The notes beneath the pieces are model-generated. The model was not told where the DNA came from and did not search any database. It saw nothing but the letters and a program-made list of their open reading frames with translations. A stretch of 64,000 nt of DNA from Tomocerus qinae (taxonomy: Eukaryota > Arthropoda > Collembola > Entomobryomorpha > Tomoceridae): assembly GCA_020055645.1 (NCBI GenBank), contig CM034547.1, positions 806,001-870,000 of the forward strand, given 5' to 3'. The first letter of the stretch is position 1. Each line of letters begins with the position of its first letter. The translations under genes were made by a program, and so were the position numbers. Positions 11,011-24,200 of the stretch are shown here, in pieces.

Positions 11011-11240
11011 ATAATGGGATCATCCCTATCACGTGTCGTTGCTTCGCAACTGACAGTGTATAATAGGTATGATACGCAAAGGGAAGGCTTTCAATCAATT
11101 TTGTATTTTTGCGGTGCCGGGATGGAGGGGACATTCACCTACAATGTTTACATAATTCTCACCGCTTATGATAATAATATTTTATGGTAATTGTAGACAA
11201 TAAAACAATTACATTGCGTTATTCAGAGAATTTCATCTCC

Positions 11241-11759
11241 TCTGTATAGGAATACACTTTCTGTCTGGAAGTCTGACTGTCTGGTTATCCGCATGCACGA
11301 TAACTTTCGAATGGTTGGAGCTATTCAAATCTTCAGGGTACAACCTACAGGTAAATGGAAAGAAATTTTAGAAATTACTAAAAATCATTACATCTTTGGT
11401 TATATTCATCGTACAAAGTTGTGAAACAGCTCGCTTGATAGCTGGCAGGTCAAAGTTGTAGTCATACCCTCAAAGTAAAAATGGGCAAAAATTACGAAAA
11501 TAAACCATTGCAGAACGGATATAATACAAAGCAGTTTAATATTTAAACGAAAACGACTTAATTAAAATATATTCTTAAATTTTAAACCCCTCCCCCGGTC
11601 AGAGGGTGAGACCAATTTTGCCCATTTACGAACTCGGCCTTCCTATTTATAATTAGATTATACCCTGAGAATGTGAACATTCTAACTCAAACTGTTCGAA
11701 AGTTATCGTGCATACGGATAACCGGACGGACGTACAGACAGAAAGAGTATCCTATACAA
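11241..11759. mobile_element. Inverted-repeat element with GCACGATAACTTTCGAA ends
   Basis: The outer arms match when reverse-complemented: TGTATAGGAATACACTTTCT, GGTTATCCGCATGCACGATA and ACTTTCGAA on the left against the complement at 11690-11759. The interior carries CCCATTTACGAACTCGGCC and a GGGTGAGACC block. Related half-copies lie at 4258-4400 and about 48140-48260. Confidence 0.72.
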
Positions 11760-12600
11760 GGCTAATGGAACATAGTGCAACGTCTTTTATTTCATTTTGC
11801 CTTTTGTCCAATTTTGTTACGGCTTGCCGTAGGTTTAATTCGGCTTATTCAAACAACAACTGCAATTTGAGTGAAAGGTTCTGCTTATTCAAAAAACAAC
11901 TGCAATTTGGGTAAAAAGTAAAAAAGCAAAGCCATTCCACATCCAACGACAAAATTTTGTCAACGCAATTGGTGCGGAACCCTTCCTAAATCTTGATTTC
12001 TGTAGTTAGGAAAAAATACATGGAGATAAGTAGGAGGCTTCTTTTCTTATGGACTGCTGCCCGATGGTATGTACGGCCAGCTGGCGCAGGCATGATACCA
12101 ATCGGGCCACCTGATAACCGTACGACTGTCAAGTGTCAGGCATATTGAAGTGCAATACTTGTAATTTCCATAACTACACCCACTCGTAAAGTAGTAACTC
12201 AATCAATGCCTAAAACACCCTCCCCACACTAATCCATACCTTGGAGCTGGTACATCCATGCCGTAAGTACCGTTACTTTGCACAACTTATATCAAAAACT
12301 GCTACAACGTCGCAAACTAGGATTTATTTTTAAATCGCAAGTAGACGTCAAAACTCTTGCGATATTGCAACTTTTTACCACAAAAGATGAGAATATCGTT
12401 CCTGTGATTGTTTATTTTATGATCTACGAGTAAGGTTACCCGTCCTACGGACGGGGTTAATAACAGGGTGCTTGAAATTTCAAAAAAATTTTTTTTTAAT
12501 TTGAAAGCTAATTTAAAACAAACTTTAAAAATTTATTATTTACAAAAATGTTTTAAATTTTTCTTTTAATTTTTAAATAACAAACCCTTAAAATTAGGAA
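11760..12600. other. Stretch without recognisable genes
   Basis: Contains a short repeat piece shared with 19870-19960 (CTCGTAAAGTAGTA, CTCAATCAATGCCTAA, ATCCATACCTTGGAG at 12185-12250) and A/T-rich sequence before the 42-bp array. No exon was seen. Confidence 0.5.
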
Positions 12601-12639
12601 TTTAACTCCATACCCGTGCGTTTACTAAGTTTAGAAATT

Positions 12640-13105
12640 TGGATTGAAATCCCCCACCCATGCTACACAATTTAAGAATATGAGTTGGAAGTCTCCCACT
12701 TATGCTACACCTTTTAGGAATATGAGTTGGAAATCTCCCACTTATGCTACACCTTTTAGGAATATTAGTTTGAAGTCTCCCACTTATGCTACACAATTTA
12801 GAAATATGAGTTGGAAGTCTCCCACTTATGCTACAACTTTTAGGAATGTGAGTTGGAAGTCTCCCACCAATGCTACACAATTTAGGAATATGATTTGGAA
12901 GTCTCCCACTTATGCTACACCTTTTAGGAAGATGAGTTGGAAGTCTCCCACCCATGCTACACAATTTAGAATTATGAGTTGAAAGTCTGCCACCCATGCT
13001 ACACAATTTAGGAATATGAGTTGGAAGTCTCCCACTTATGCTACACCTTTTAAGAATATGATTTGGAAGTCTCCCACTCATGCTACACCTTTTAGGAATA
13101 AGTTG
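12640..13105. repeat. 42-bp tandem minisatellite, about 11 copies
   Basis: The unit GAATATGAGTTGGAAGTCTC + CCACTTATGCTACACCTTTTAG repeats with scattered substitutions. Because 42 is divisible by three, long frames stay open on both strands. The minus frame spans 12602-13180 as 14-residue repeats of the form KRCSISGRLPTHIP; the plus frame spans 12644-12982. No homology or splice context supports coding, so it is called as satellite DNA. Confidence 0.88.
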
Positions 13106-13457
13106 GTCAAGAGTCAAGCCGAAAATATAATACTGTTTATTTTCGTTTGTGTGTTGAGAGCCTGGATTTGTTTGTAACATTCCAACGCCACTGAGCCATA
13201 TTCAGGCTTTGAAATGATAACGGAAACACACACACACACATACACACACTATGCAATAAGCTTATTTATAAGAATATATTGTGTATTATGGATTATTCTT
13301 GGCAGCTTACATTTCGATTCGTACTCTGTTTACACTATTTACTTATTTACTATTGCTTACTGTTTTCTGTAAAAATATTTGTCACCAATCAACCTGCGGC
13401 ATTCAGTGCTTTATTCGATTTTTTTGCATTGTTATCTTCTTTCAACGTCAATGTAGA

Positions 13458-13788
13458 TGAGAGGTTCTGACCTATTCTCACTGACTCACTGTAGAAAGTA
13501 AGGTAACTGTTGACTTTGTTAACGGAGTGACTACGCCGGTAATCCCTTCCATAGTAACTAAAATACAGCCTAGAGATCATATCCAAAATGACTTTCGTAC
13601 GGGGCAGAAGCGCGTGACATAGCTTTCACACGTTAAAATCACTTTTACAAATAGCACACACCAGACAGACAGGCGACAAATCTAACCCTGTGTTATTTTA
13701 GTTACTATATGGAAGGGAATAATCATCCGTTAACAAAGTCAACAGTTACCTTACTTTCTACAGTGAGTATAGGTCAGAACCTCACACT
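13458..13788. mobile_element. Inverted-repeat element (about 330 bp)
   Basis: GAGGTTCTGACCTAT, CACTGTAGAAAGTAAGGTAA and CTGTTGACTTTGTTAACGGA on the left are mirrored at 13690-13788. Arms are about 100 bp. A CA-rich microsatellite lies just outside at 13226-13250. Confidence 0.8.
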
Positions 13789-14676
13789 CAACACACAGCA
13801 ACATTTCCTATACATTTCCATGGGGCAGAAAAATATTTTAGAAAAAAATATTTTAATTTTTTGACAAGCACTTTCACCATGGTGATGCCCCATACAAATG
13901 TATAGGAAGGTCTCCGTATGACGTCATAAATCAGTTCACATACAAAAAAATTCAGAAATGCGTGGAAATTCCAAACCTATTTTACTTCCTATCCTCTATT
14001 CTACCTTGGTTAACAATGGGGTTACTGGATTAGTTTTTTATAAAGCTAGACAGTATACTTCAAGTTTAATCCGACAGTAACCCCCAGCCCAATATAACTA
14101 ATAAGGGGTCTCTATGCTACACATGTAGACAATGAATGAATTAACCCTGACTTACCCTGATAAAATAGATCGATTTCCTTATTCATCATTATGCCGGTGT
14201 TTTTAGGACCGCAGTTAGAAAAGTTTTTCACCCAGAGAAGCAAAAATGTGTTTTTGTATTTTGAAACAAAATGTATAATTTTCGCTTCCGGTTAATTGGA
14301 CCGAAAATATTTATGTAACAAAGCTGTCAAAACTATCCAGACGATCCTAAGATTCATTTTTCTGCGTCTTCAAACTTTCAAAATCCAGTAATTGGCTGAT
14401 TTTCGGCAACGGGGATCTCGTTGCCCATATAGAGTAATACATTAAGTGAAAGTGCAACAGGGGTAATATATTAAAATGATAACCGCAAATGGGGCAACAA
14501 CATCCCGCTGCCTAAATTCGACCCAGTGAAAGCCTTGATTTGATATGAAGGAAAACGGAAGACTTTGAACGCGTATTTTTAAGGCAGTACCACATAGTTA
14601 AGGAAAATTGTACCCTTATATGGGACCTTTCAGGTAACTGGGGACACGACGATGTAGTATGTATAAAATTTTGTTT

Positions 14677-15200
14677 TTATATTTCTACTCTGAAGGGTTC
14701 TAGTTTTTGATCTTCAGGAAGTAAATCGTTGATAAATTCAGCAGTTGCCAAGCATTCGCCAAGAATCATAGTACATCTAGAAAGGGAGCGACACATGTCT
14801 TGTACTCCGTTGAATTTGTCTGCGTGACTCGCAAATTTCTTTTGGCGGACAGTGAAGGCTTTAATCATGAGGGCGAGGGAATAATCGATTTCTTTGACAC
14901 ATTTACTAAGACGTCCTTGCTCGATGGCCACGCCCTCGGTCCCTTTCCGTAGACGTTCCGAGTACAAATGACTGATCCTGTTCAGAGGGTAGGACGGGAG
15001 TCGGGACTGAACATCTTTCAAAGCTCTTTTAGACCAAAAACTATTCTCCACTTCTTGCATTATTGGTTCAAATGTATTGATCTCCAGGAGTCGAGTCATC
15101 AGAGGATCCACAACTCCTTCCCCGCCACTAACTCTGTTTACTATCACCAATGTGTTGTTACTCCGGTTTGCTCCGCTTCGATTTCCTGTTTCAGTCACCT
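14677..15200 (-). CDS. Borcs5: BORCS5 exon 2 (C-terminal, stop at 14677-14679)
   Basis: The acceptor TTGAATTACGTAG is followed by AGGTGACTG; the split codon completes GAG (Glu48). 173 further residues to TAA. An in-frame ATG just before the acceptor (15211-15213) is intronic in this model. Confidence 0.88.
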
Positions 15201-18200
15201 CTACGTAATTCAAAACAACAAAAATTAATTACTATTTTAACACGCACTCCCGCACTCCTTAACCGTGAGCAACAATCCAAAATAGAATATATTTTTGGAA
15301 TCCTGGATATATTGTAGACCCCCTCATTGTACAAAATATACGATATATTTACTCATTAATATATCTTATTGTGATTATAATTTTGTAAACGACAAAATCT
15401 GCTAGAAAATTTAAATATCGTATATTTTGTAACAATGGGGTGGTCGACAAGTCGACAATATATGCCACACAAGAAAATCGGGTAAGAACTTCAGACAGAA
15501 TTCCAAGAGTTGTAAAGCAATTTTTACATGTAATTTTGATAGTCATCAGAGATTTCCAAATTTAAGGGAACTGGGCTCTTATAACTGAATATGTTCAATG
15601 TGATGAATGTAATGGTTGGTATCATACAAAATGCACAGATCTTAAGGATTTGGACATACATGCAATTGAATCTTTGGACTGGAAATGTTATTACTGTCAT
15701 ACTGGTCTCCCTGATGTTAGCGCTTTCTTAAAAATACGCCTTGAAGGGGATTCTGAATTGAATTGCCAATCTAATAATAAATTGTCTACTCCGGATACTC
15801 CCTTGTCTAGTACTAAACCTTATATTTGCCTTACAAATAGGTGTAGACAGTTTAGCTTTAAGGGAAGTGTCTGTGGGCAACCGGCAAATTATTCTGACTA
15901 TCATATTGCCTCTTAACTTTTTTTGCAGCAAAAGAATCAACTCAAAAACCAATTGACCTACAAAAAAGTTTGAATTGGGAAACAGATCCTCCACAATCCT
16001 CTGCATTCGGCTCCGAAAGAATATTTCAAACATATTGGTCCAATCTGGAGATATAAACGTTTTAGTGCGGAATTTGCAATTAATCGCAACTACAGAGAAA
16101 AGTTTAAAATATTCTTTCGGAGCCGAATGCTGTGGGTTATGGAGCATCTTTTTTCCTATTTAAACTTTCTTGTAGCTCTTTTGGTTTTTGAGTTGATTCT
16201 TTTGCTGCAAAAAAAGTTAAGAGGCAATATGATAGTCAGAATAATTTGCCGGTTGCCAACGTACGTCCTACTTAAAAAATCGGGTCGGTTTTGCTCCTAA
16301 TATAGTAGCAAATTAGTTGATGGCCGATGCGGAAATGAGGGGAGGCGGCCAGAATAACCATGGATACTATAATAAATAATAAATCACAACAGATTATTTC
16401 AATTCAAAATTTTATATGATTTTCATATACATTCACAAGGGGAATAAACATTTGACTTCTGCATCACTATCAGTATATATTATTACATACCTTTTAGCAT
16501 ATCATATTACTACCACCATCCTAAGCTACACTTATCATATCATATCATTTATCACACTACTCCACTCTATGAATAATAAAAGTTATAATCATGTTATTGG
16601 ATTAACTTTCAAACTATGAAAACAACACAATAGAATAGATCATTTTAATTACTTGCTGTAAGGAGCAACTGTTATACATTTTTCGGTTATACATCATCAG
16701 TATTAGTCACTGTATAAAGAATTTCCAAATACATTACATTTTCGAATAAATTATGGAATTTCCGAATCAATTATAGAATTCCCGAATAAATTATAGAATT
16801 ACTGAATAAATTATAGAATTTCCGATTAAATTATAGAATTTCCGTATAAATTATAGAATTTCCGAATAAATTATAGAATTTCCGAATAAATTATAGAATT
16901 TGCGAATAAATTATGGAAATTCCAAATACATTACATTTTCGAAAAAATTATGGAATTTTCGAATAAATTATACAATTTCCGAATAAATTATAGAATTCCC
17001 GAATAAATTATAGAATTTGCGAATAAATTATGGAAATTCCAAATACATTACATTTTCGAAAAAATTATGGAATTTTCGAATAAATCATACAATTTCCGAA
17101 TAAATTATAGAATTCCCGAATAAATTATAGAATTTGCGAATAAATTATGGAAATTCCAAATACATTACATTTTCGAAAAAATTATGGAATTTTCGAATAA
17201 ATTATACAATTTCCGAATAAATTATAGAATTCCCGAATAAATTATAGAATTTGCGAATAAATTATGGAAATTCCAAATACATTACATTTTCGAAAAAATT
17301 ATGGAATTTTCGAATAAATTATACAATTTCCGAATAAATTATAGAATTCCCGAATAAATTATTTTCCGATTAAATTATACAATTTCCGAATAAATTATAG
17401 AATAACTAAGCCCTTTAGTAGGCCTACTGTCTATTTTGTGTGTCAACATAATAGTAGTTGTATCAACAGTTGCCAGTTGCTCCTTAAGCTTTTCCATCAT
17501 GTACCTTTATTTATCCTTGAAGGCATTTTATAATTATTGGTCGGTTGTAAAGTAGAGCCCCGAGACGCGGGAATATGAATATCTGCAATGCCTAAGCCTC
17601 ACAAATATTCATATTCTCGCGTCTCGGGGGTATACCTTAACCTCGCGGTTATTTCTTTCAAGGATAAAATAAGTTGTCTCACCAATCGAACAATAAAGTT
17701 ATGTGCTGGGCACAGTACTTTGATCCCCATGGCTACTCCCCCACATACAGTAATGCCCTACCCAAAATAACAAAAATTTTGCACCCAAGTTGGAGGAGCT
17801 CATGGCATTGGCAATTTGGGTGTGGATTCTGCAAACTGCTGTTACTATTGACTCCACGTGTTGAGCAGGTACACAAGACCCCATTCAAAAATCGGAACTT
17901 GGGTGCAAAATTTTTGTTATTTTGGGTAGGGCATTACTGTATGTGGGGGAGTAGCCATGGGGATTAAAATACTGTGGTGCTGGGTGTCTCCTCTATCCTT
18001 TATTATCTCTATTCAATCTTAGGACGATACTTTCATCCCCTTAGCAAACGGAAATCGCAACCAAATATTATTGAGTTACCACTGGAGTTACTATTGTCGA
18101 TATTCTCATCATTGTCGTAGGTTTAACTTTGCTTCGTTGTCTAAGGAATAGGGAATTTCCATAGCGCTGCTACAAAACACGATTCCCTGATTTTGCTACA

Positions 18201-21200
18201 AGATAGCAGAATGTCTTACACTTCAATATGCATTATGGCACTTGACAGTCGTACGGAGTCCGAGTCCGAGACCGGAGATTATCAAATTGCAATTGATATT
18301 GTCAAAGTAAGCATAGGGAACGGATCACAATTATCTCCATTCTCCAAGTGCCTACACCTACAATAATATGATCGCAAAGTTGCGGTAGCTCTCAGTTTGC
18401 GCTAACTTTTCGACATAATAGCTATTAGCTAATGCGAGCCAAAAAGGCATGTTTATTTTTGCGATATCTTCTCAATCGGTCTACATTTGTGCTTGTAACC
18501 ACAGCAACGGGTTTGGGTATACGTAACTTGTATTGAAAAGTTATGACAATAAGATATAGAGTATGCTTTAGTGTTGCAAAATCAACTCAGTTGAAGTTTA
18601 ATGCACGTTTGCAAAGTGATTCCACGCATGCGCGGTAGATTTGCGAATTTGCGATTTCGGACGTTTGCGAAGGCTCTGAGTGGAGCTAATAGCTTCACTC
18701 AGGGCTGGTTACGCAAACTTGCAAACCGCAAAGTTTGCGAATTTGCAAACGAATGCGAAGGCGGAAACTTTTTTGAACGCAATACAAACATCCCATTGGT
18801 CAATACGTTTGCGTTTTGATCGCAAAAATGCGAGCCAAAAAGGCATGTTTATTTTTGAGATATCTTATCAATCGGTCTACATTTGTGCTTGTAACCACAG
18901 CAACGGTTTTGGGTATATGTAACTTGTATTGAAAAGTTATGACAAGGTATAAATTTATGCTTTAGAGTTGCAAAATCAACTCAGTTGAACTCTAGCGCAC
19001 GTTTGCAAAGTGATTCCACGCATGCACGGTAGATTTGCGACTTTGCGATTTGGCACGGTGGCGAAGGCTCTGAGTGGAGCTAATATGTCGAAAAGTTAGC
19101 GCAAACTGAGAGCTACCGCAAACTTTGCGATCTTATTATTGTAGGTGTAGGCACTTGGAGAATGGAGATAATTGTGATCCGTTCCCTATGCTTACTTTGA
19201 CAATATTTAGGTATATTTTTATTATTTGATAATCTCCGGTCTCGGACTCGGACTCCGTACGACTGTCAAGTGCCATGCATATTGAAGTGCAAGACAATAT
19301 TTAGGTAATTGTAATTTCCATAGTAACTACATCACTCGTAAAGCAAGGAATATAGAATATAATATTATAGAAAAGGAATGGCGTATTATTCGATTTATTG
19401 GGGGTTCGGAACAAGTGAAAATGTGTGGAAAATTTACATGACTACAGCCGATCCCAAGGAGCTTGGTCGGTTAATAAGGAGAGCCAAGTAGAGAAGGGAT
19501 TTTGAAGATCTATAAGGGACATTTTGTCCCTAATTTTGTGTAAATATCTGGTTGCTATGCTGTTGGAAACGTATTAAATTATTAGAGGATAGCAAGTGGG
19601 ACATGAATGTTTATAGCAGATTGATAAAGACATGGGTATAGGGGACGTTTTCCAAAAAACGTCCCTTATAAATCTTCAAATTCGCTTATGGTAACATTTC
19701 CTACTCGGCTCTCCTGATAAAGCGCTATTATACTATGACAACGTCCATGCTCCTTGAGCCGATCCTTAATTCCCCCCACTTGGGGATCCAAATTTAAATA
19801 CACACTCGCCAAGTGACGTCACTTGGCGAGCTTTCCCACCCACTATTCATTTTTTCATTTTTCCATGGGGATCTGCCACGGGTTGCTCGTAAAGTAGTAG
19901 TTACTCAATCAATGCCTAACACCCATCCCACACGAATCCATACCTTGGAGTTGGAACATCAATAGCTCGACACTAGCCAATTTAACCAACTAGTTGCAGA
20001 TACGCAGAGTTGCAGAATTACGAGCAACTGCGAACGCGGGATTCATTTCGAACCGAATCCAATCATTTCATTGGTTGATACGTTTGCAAACTCTGAGCAG
20101 AATTGCGCAGCAAAAAGGCATGTTTTACTTCTGCACCTTGCTTTCGCAGCCGCTAGAATTACTAGTACATTCACATATGTGAACTATCTATCGTGTGTTT
20201 TAAAATTACACAAGTTTCTTTTACCTATAATTGATTTCTGAACGATTGACAACACATCCCCAAAAACTAAAAAATGTACAACCTACTACTTCCAAAAATA
20301 CCTAACAAACAAGAGGTCAACAAAAGTGATGTCCGTAATGTCCGAGTGAAATCAATTCTTTCGTTTTTGAAAGAATCGATTAGAGTTGGAAGGCAAATAG
20401 AGGTAAAAATTTATTTAAATAGCTACTACCAAAAAGTAAAGATCAATAATAATAACCTAGTCAGGCATTTTTGGCAATTGAGTCGACGGGTTTTCTTTTG
20501 CTTAATGATTTCAGCAGTTTAAATCTCCGGAGATGAATAATGCAACTTTTATCACAGGTAAATAGGAAATGCTAGTGCAAATTTGCTATTTTTAGTTGCA
20601 AAATCAACTCAAGCAGGTTGTTGCAAAAATGAGGCAAATGTTTCTGATCATGCGCAAACTGACTGCGTTTCTGCAATTCTGCGAGTAGGTTGAGTTGGCC
20701 TACTCAGAGCCTTCGCAAACGTGCGAAATCGCAAATCTACCCCGCATGCGTGGAATCCCTTTGCCAACGTTTGGATGTTGGGATAGGATGTTTCTATTAC
20801 GTTCAAAAAAGTTTCCTTCCGCCTTCGCATTCGTTTGCAAATTCGCAAACTTTGCATTTTGCAAGTTTGCGCAACCAGCCCTGAGTGAAGTGTTACCTTG
20901 GACAACTTATCAAAAACTGCTACAATGTCGCAAACTTGCTAGGACGCTGCTAACTGACATGAGAATATGCATTTATTTTGAAATCGAAAGTAGACGTACT
21001 ATATAAACGGAAATTATAAATACTCTGACGTCATAATAACATTTAAAATTAGTTTCAGTGCACAAAGTGGTCTACAATAAAACTGTACACATTTCTGCCT
21101 AAAAACTAAAATTCTGAGTGTTTGTCGACAAAGCGGTGAGAAAACTAAAAATTCGAGTTTCTATGCCCATACGCAGTAACTCCAAGTTTTTGTTTTGGAA

Positions 21201-24200
21201 TTTTAGTTTTTAGAACGCAGTAAGCACTTTCATTTTGCAATTTTCAGACTGCTTTTTGTGCACTGAAATGAAACTCAATAATAGTGAAAACCAATGCGCC
21301 TTTAAATGAAACTTGTTTCAATAAAAGCCAGTTTTCAGCTATTTTATTAATAATTAACTATCAAAAGAAGTCAAAATTGTCTCGGTGTCGGATGCATTCT
21401 TCCATGACAATACAGCAAAATGAATAGGGCATAAAAGTGACGATTTTTATGGGAAATTTGGATCTAGTTCGAGAATATCGGTCGTAGAAAGACGAAGTTG
21501 GTCTTTAAAAACGCAGAAAATGTCAATTTATAGCAGCATGCACTTAGATTCCTAATTTTTACCTCTGGTTACGAGATATTAATTAAAATTGCAATAACTC
21601 GCAAACGAAGGTAAAAGGTAGAAATCTAAGTGCAAGCTGCTATAAATTGACATTTTCAGCGTTTTTAGAGACCAATTTCGTCTTTCTACGACCAATATTC
21701 TCGGACTAGATCCAAGTCTCCCAAAAAAAGTTAAGAGCGAATATAAATAGTCAAGCCCGATCGTCATTATAGAAACCATACCTTACCTACCTCTTAACGT
21801 GGGCGGTCAGGGAAAATAGTATCAAATTTCATGTTTTAGTAAATAATAAAATCTCTATGGATATTATTTAAAATTATGAATACTATTCAAAAAACCAGAA
21901 TCCAAAGCCCGTCCTATGCATAATATATTGAACTTTTCTGTGGCAATATAAGAATTGCGTTTTGACTGTGACACTATGACTATTCGTAACATCTTCGGCT
22001 ATATAGACCACCGTTCTGTTCCGTCTTCCGATTTGATTGACTATTTTCAATTATTGCTTATAGTCATAGTCATATCATAATATAAACTTTTTATTAATAT
22101 TAGAATGTTAGAATGGCTGTGATGGGAGTGAATGGGAGAGAACAAAGTTCTAAAACTGTTAGTTCAATTGTCAATCAACTCAAACTCAATATCACATTAG
22201 TCACCAAATTACAAATACTATGAAATTAAATTCATCACACTCTTTGTCACCTAAAAAGGTACAAAATAAATGTAATTAGAATAATATAGATGATCAATGA
22301 TATGACTTCTATGGAAGAGATAGTTCTGATTTCCTTAAATAAGTAAATTAAATTCCCTGTGAGTAACGGCTGGAAAAGTTGTAGAGCCAATTTAGGTAAT
22401 TTATCTATTTGTTTCTAGTTTTGAATGAATTTTCCTTAAAATAGTGAAAATAGTTGTCCTATTACGTTATGTGATACAATTTTATTCAATGATATACCAA
22501 AACACAAGCACACAAAAATGTTTTGAAAGATTTATATTTTAGCGCCTATCCAGCCAAGGATATATCATTAGTTGACAGATCAGACAATTTACTAAGCTAC
22601 TTGACTACCAAGTTGGTCATGGGCAATACAAAAATTTCGACTTTTTTTCGCAAAGTCCCTAAGGATCTGAGACGACTGGTCCTAGACACATATAGTAAAT
22701 TTGAAAAAGATGCATCGATACTTTCTTCATCGTTTCCTTATTGAAAATTTCACACTTTCAACTTTGTTGTCTAAGATATCGCAGTTTTTAACTTAACATT
22801 TTGACCAAAAAACCAAGTTTCAATTTTCAAACTGCAGTATCTTAGAAAAAGAAGTCGAAACTGTCAAATTTTCAATAAGGAAACGATGAAGAAAGTTTCG
22901 ATGTATCTTTTTCAAATTTACTATATGTGTGTATGACCAGTCGTCTCAGATCCTTAGGGACTTTGCTAAAAAAAAGTTAAGGGCCAATTTGATAGTCAGT
23001 GTAACTAGCTGTAACTAGGAATACCCCCACCTTAATACTTCAGTGTACCGACTTATGCTAAATAGGAATTGAGGGGAAAAAAGAGCACGGTGCACCGCGG
23101 TGGAGGAAAAAGTACTCAGACTCCTGACTAAGTGCTTTAGTGTTTCCAAGTTAAATTACGTATCAACATTAGTTACAAGTGATATATTATGCGGATTTTA
23201 TGGAATTTATAATTTTCGGTAAAAAATAAAAATTTTGATTTTAGAATGCGACTGCCAATAGGGGTTTCTCACAACTGGGGCCGGCCACCAAATTAACATC
23301 TAATACCTGTCTGTGTTATCCTGGAGTTTGGCTGTGTTGTGAGGAACGTCTATTAGCGCTGAACGCTAATTTTAAACCTATTTTTAGATTTTTTCCTCTT
23401 GACACTAAAACGCTTCAACTATGTCAATCCAATTCAAAGTTTATTTAAGTGCCGAAAAGTTCAAAGTTCAAATAATACAGGATGAATTTGTTTTTACAAC
23501 AGTCAGCACCGAAGATTTTATTATGTTGTTAAATTATTTTGCTGTCTTTTGGCAATCTTAATTTGAAACAATAAAAAGTAGTATACATTATATTCTCAAA
23601 GTTGTGTATTTTTACTTTTTAATGTCACTATCAACTATAGTCTTTTGTCTTAGTCATACACTTAAGAATCAAGAAGGATCCAAAAAAGTGTTTTTTACTC
23701 TTTATTGAGTGTCTGTCAAAAGTCTAACGGCTCCTGAGCCGAACATCATCATTATCATGAACTGAAAAAATTCAATCAGTCTAATTCTATACTATTGTAT
23801 TACTCATTACCTAGTCTAGGGGTTCACTGACTGATATTTAAAACTAACCGCAAAGCAAGGTACCTTATTTTTGGGAAAAACAATAAAACACTTAGCCGAA
23901 TGTTTGTAGGCTTCCCCGCCGCAGTGTCTAACTATCCGTCTCTTTGACGAGGCGGTTTCCCTTGTCGTTTTGTAACTCTATGCTGTGGCGCTGCTGATTG
24001 TAGTGTGAAAATATATAAGCCTGGTGGAGACAGAATTTGCTCCTCCGGAGACAGTTTTTGGACCTGAGCCTCTTAACTCTTTCGTACTGCTTTGCAACGT
24101 AAAGCGTAAAGTCGAAAGAGTATAAATATCTTAACTACTCATTACCCTGGCTGTTTCTCCTATTTTTGTTGTTAATGTCCACTGTCGCAGATGATTCATC

